From positions 1 to 44,563 of the forward strand of contig NZ_STFG01000025.1 in NCBI RefSeq assembly GCF_004833285.1: a DNA stretch of 44,563 bases, given 5' to 3'. Under the pieces are notes generated by a model, which did not search any database, was not told the origin of the DNA, and saw only the letters and a list, made by a program, of their open reading frames with translations. The translations under genes and the position numbers were made by a program. Source of the stretch: Lampropedia puyangensis (lineage in GTDB: Bacteria > Pseudomonadota > Gammaproteobacteria > Burkholderiales > Burkholderiaceae_C). Position 1 is the stretch's first letter; every line of letters starts with the position of its first letter. Positions 43,155-44,563 of this stretch are shown piece after piece.

Positions 43155-44525
43155 ATGTTTGCCCGTTATCTCATTCTTGCCACCGCAGACGTTTTGCAAC
43201 GACTCTCCCGTTTCGATGCTCCTGCGGACATCACCTTAGCCCAATTTCAACGCGAGAACCCAAAACTTGGCAGTCGCGACCGCCACCAAATTGCCAACGC
43301 AGCATTTGCCGCTTTGCGATTCTGGCCGCTGATACAGAGCTGGCTTGGTCACTCAACGACACCAACGCCTGCAAATAGCCGCAGCAACACGGCGGTGGAT
43401 GAACGATTAGGCTTGATTGCGCTGGCGCTGGACGCACAAGGATTACTGACACCACCATTAACGTCTGAACAGCATCTTGAAATTTTGCAGCGTGCTAAAT
43501 CGTGGGACAGCGCAGGCATGCACCATGCATGGCTTGATGCATGCATGGCTAAGGCCCAAACATTTGCGGCCCCACTCACGTCTGGATTGCAACACAACTT
43601 GCCTGAGTGGTTAGCGCAGACACTACAGGCACAGTATGGCGACGCTGCATTTGGCGCCTTGGCACAATCACTCAAGCAAACTGCACCACTGGATTTGCGC
43701 GTTAACTTGCTTACGCACAAACGCAATGTGGTATTACAGCAATTGGCCGAGCAAGGCATCGTATGTGCAGCAACACCTTATTCTCCATGGGGATTGCGCT
43801 TGCAAGGAAAACCATCGCTGCGGCAAAACCCACTCATGCAAAGTGGCGCCCTTGAAGTGCAGGATGAAGGCTCACAATTGCTTGCTTTGCTCACCGGTGC
43901 CAAGCGCGGGGAGACCGTCGTCGATTTTTGCGCTGGGGCTGGCGGAAAAACCCTTGCCTTAGGTGCCATGATGCGTAACACCGGGCGCTTGTATGCGCTA
44001 GATAACTCAGCCCACCGGCTCGATGGATTGCAGCCGCGCCTCAAACGCAGCGGATTGAACAATGTCCATACACTGGTCTTGCAATCGGAAACAGATGAGC
44101 GACTTGCACGGCTGCGTGGTAAAGCCGATCGAGTCTTGGTCGATGCGCCCTGCTCTGGACTTGGCACCTTGCGGCGCCACCCTGAACTGGCTTGGCGTAA
44201 CTCCCTGCGCAGTATTGAAGAGCTGCAACAAACGCAGCGTCGCATTTTGGACAGCGCCGCCTCATTGCTCAAACCCGGAGGCACATTGGTGTATGCCACC
44301 TGCAGTCTGCTTGAACAAGAAAATGGGGCAGTCAATCATGTCTTCACGCAAGCCAATGCAAGCAGTTTTACTCCCTTCGACTGGACCGCTACGCTCGAAA
44401 AACACGGCTTAACTAACCTGCAGAAACCTGGCCATCATGCAGGCGTACCCAACGCGATTGCTTTGCTACCGCATCTGCACCAAACAGACGGTTTTTATGT
44501 AGCAGCTTGGCAAAAAAATCATTAA
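43155..44525 (+). CDS. RsmB/NOP-family RNA (cytosine-5-)-methyltransferase
   Basis: A 456-residue m5C RNA methyltransferase. The C-terminal half has motif I VVDFCAGAGGKTLALG, then VLVDAPCSGLGTLRRHPELAW (Cys333) and YATCSLLEQENG (Cys383), the two catalytic cysteines of the RsmB/NSUN group. The N-terminal part (ENPKLGSRDRHQIANAAFAA) resembles the NusB-like domain start but is shorter and divergent. It could be RsmB (16S C967) or a relative such as RsmF-type enzymes; a separate sun/rsmB with fmt is usual in related genomes, so no symbol is given. It ends 38 bp before the window edge. Confidence 0.9.
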   Translation: MFARYLILATADVLQRLSRFDAPADITLAQFQRENPKLGSRDRHQIANAAFAALRFWPLIQSWLGHSTTPTPANSRSNTAVDERLGLIALALDAQGLLTPPLTSEQHLEILQRAKSWDSAGMHHAWLDACMAKAQTFAAPLTSGLQHNLPEWLAQTLQAQYGDAAFGALAQSLKQTAPLDLRVNLLTHKRNVVLQQLAEQGIVCAATPYSPWGLRLQGKPSLRQNPLMQSGALEVQDEGSQLLALLTGAKRGETVVDFCAGAGGKTLALGAMMRNTGRLYALDNSAHRLDGLQPRLKRSGLNNVHTLVLQSETDERLARLRGKADRVLVDAPCSGLGTLRRHPELAWRNSLRSIEELQQTQRRILDSAASLLKPGGTLVYATCSLLEQENGAVNHVFTQANASSFTPFDWTATLEKHGLTNLQKPGHHAGVPNAIALLPHLHQTDGFYVAAWQKNH

Positions 44526-44563
44526 ATCCTGAATCGACCAGGGTTTAGTAGATAATTTTGAGC

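Overview
The window reads as chromosomal DNA of a betaproteobacterium, most likely Burkholderiales and probably Comamonadaceae or a close relative. This rests on protein character (IF-3 N-terminus, CyoABCDE+SCO set, PiT/DUF47 pair, a very long DUF349 protein, paired acyl-CoA dehydrogenases) and on a base composition that looks near half G+C by eye. No database search was possible. No rRNA, tRNA, CRISPR array or prophage was recognised. The only mobile DNA seen is the start of an IS5-like transposase that runs off the left edge.

Left part (1-12.7 kb). A minus-strand respiratory operon, cyoA-cyoB-cyoC-cyoD-cyoE-SCO, encodes a bo3-type quinol oxidase with its heme O synthase and a SCO-type protein. 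A MocR-type regulator (GntR wing-helix plus aminotransferase fold) is divergent from it. The shared upstream region carries three direct CATACAA repeats, and a perfect CATACAA/TTGTATG inverted pair lies 0.3 kb past the regulator, upstream of a small membrane protein and a membrane-anchored thioredoxin-fold (CSGC) protein. A short minus-strand gene is tucked between them. Next comes a complete basic/polar amino-acid ABC importer (binding protein, two permeases, ATPase) on the minus strand.

Middle part (12.7-31 kb). A proU-type glycine betaine/proline importer has a structured leader, proV, proW with a triplicated NPW motif, and two tandem proX genes. It ends in a strong bidirectional terminator facing a PiT phosphate transporter and its DUF47 partner. 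Then follow a pirin/LysR divergent pair, rluA, cysE, trmJ, suhB, a 912-residue DUF349 protein with a disordered charged tail, msrA and isocitrate lyase (aceA).

Right part (31-44.6 kb). thrS and infC are adjacent, infC most likely starting at a non-canonical AUA. The rpmI-rplT genes that usually follow are absent; instead there are two strong hairpins, an MFS transporter and a stand-alone aryl-acid adenylating enzyme of the EntE/DhbE type. Then come ribF, a TPR-methyltransferase fusion, a two-gene acyl-CoA dehydrogenase operon resembling a heteromeric PimC/PimD-like pair, purN and an RsmB/NOP-type RNA m5C methyltransferase.

Most of the window is well-known housekeeping and transport. The less ordinary parts are the MocR-centred module with its repeats, the overlapping small reading frames at 7.4-7.6 kb, the structured leaders of proV and thrS, the duplicated betaine-binding protein, and the orphan siderophore-type adenylase placed after infC.
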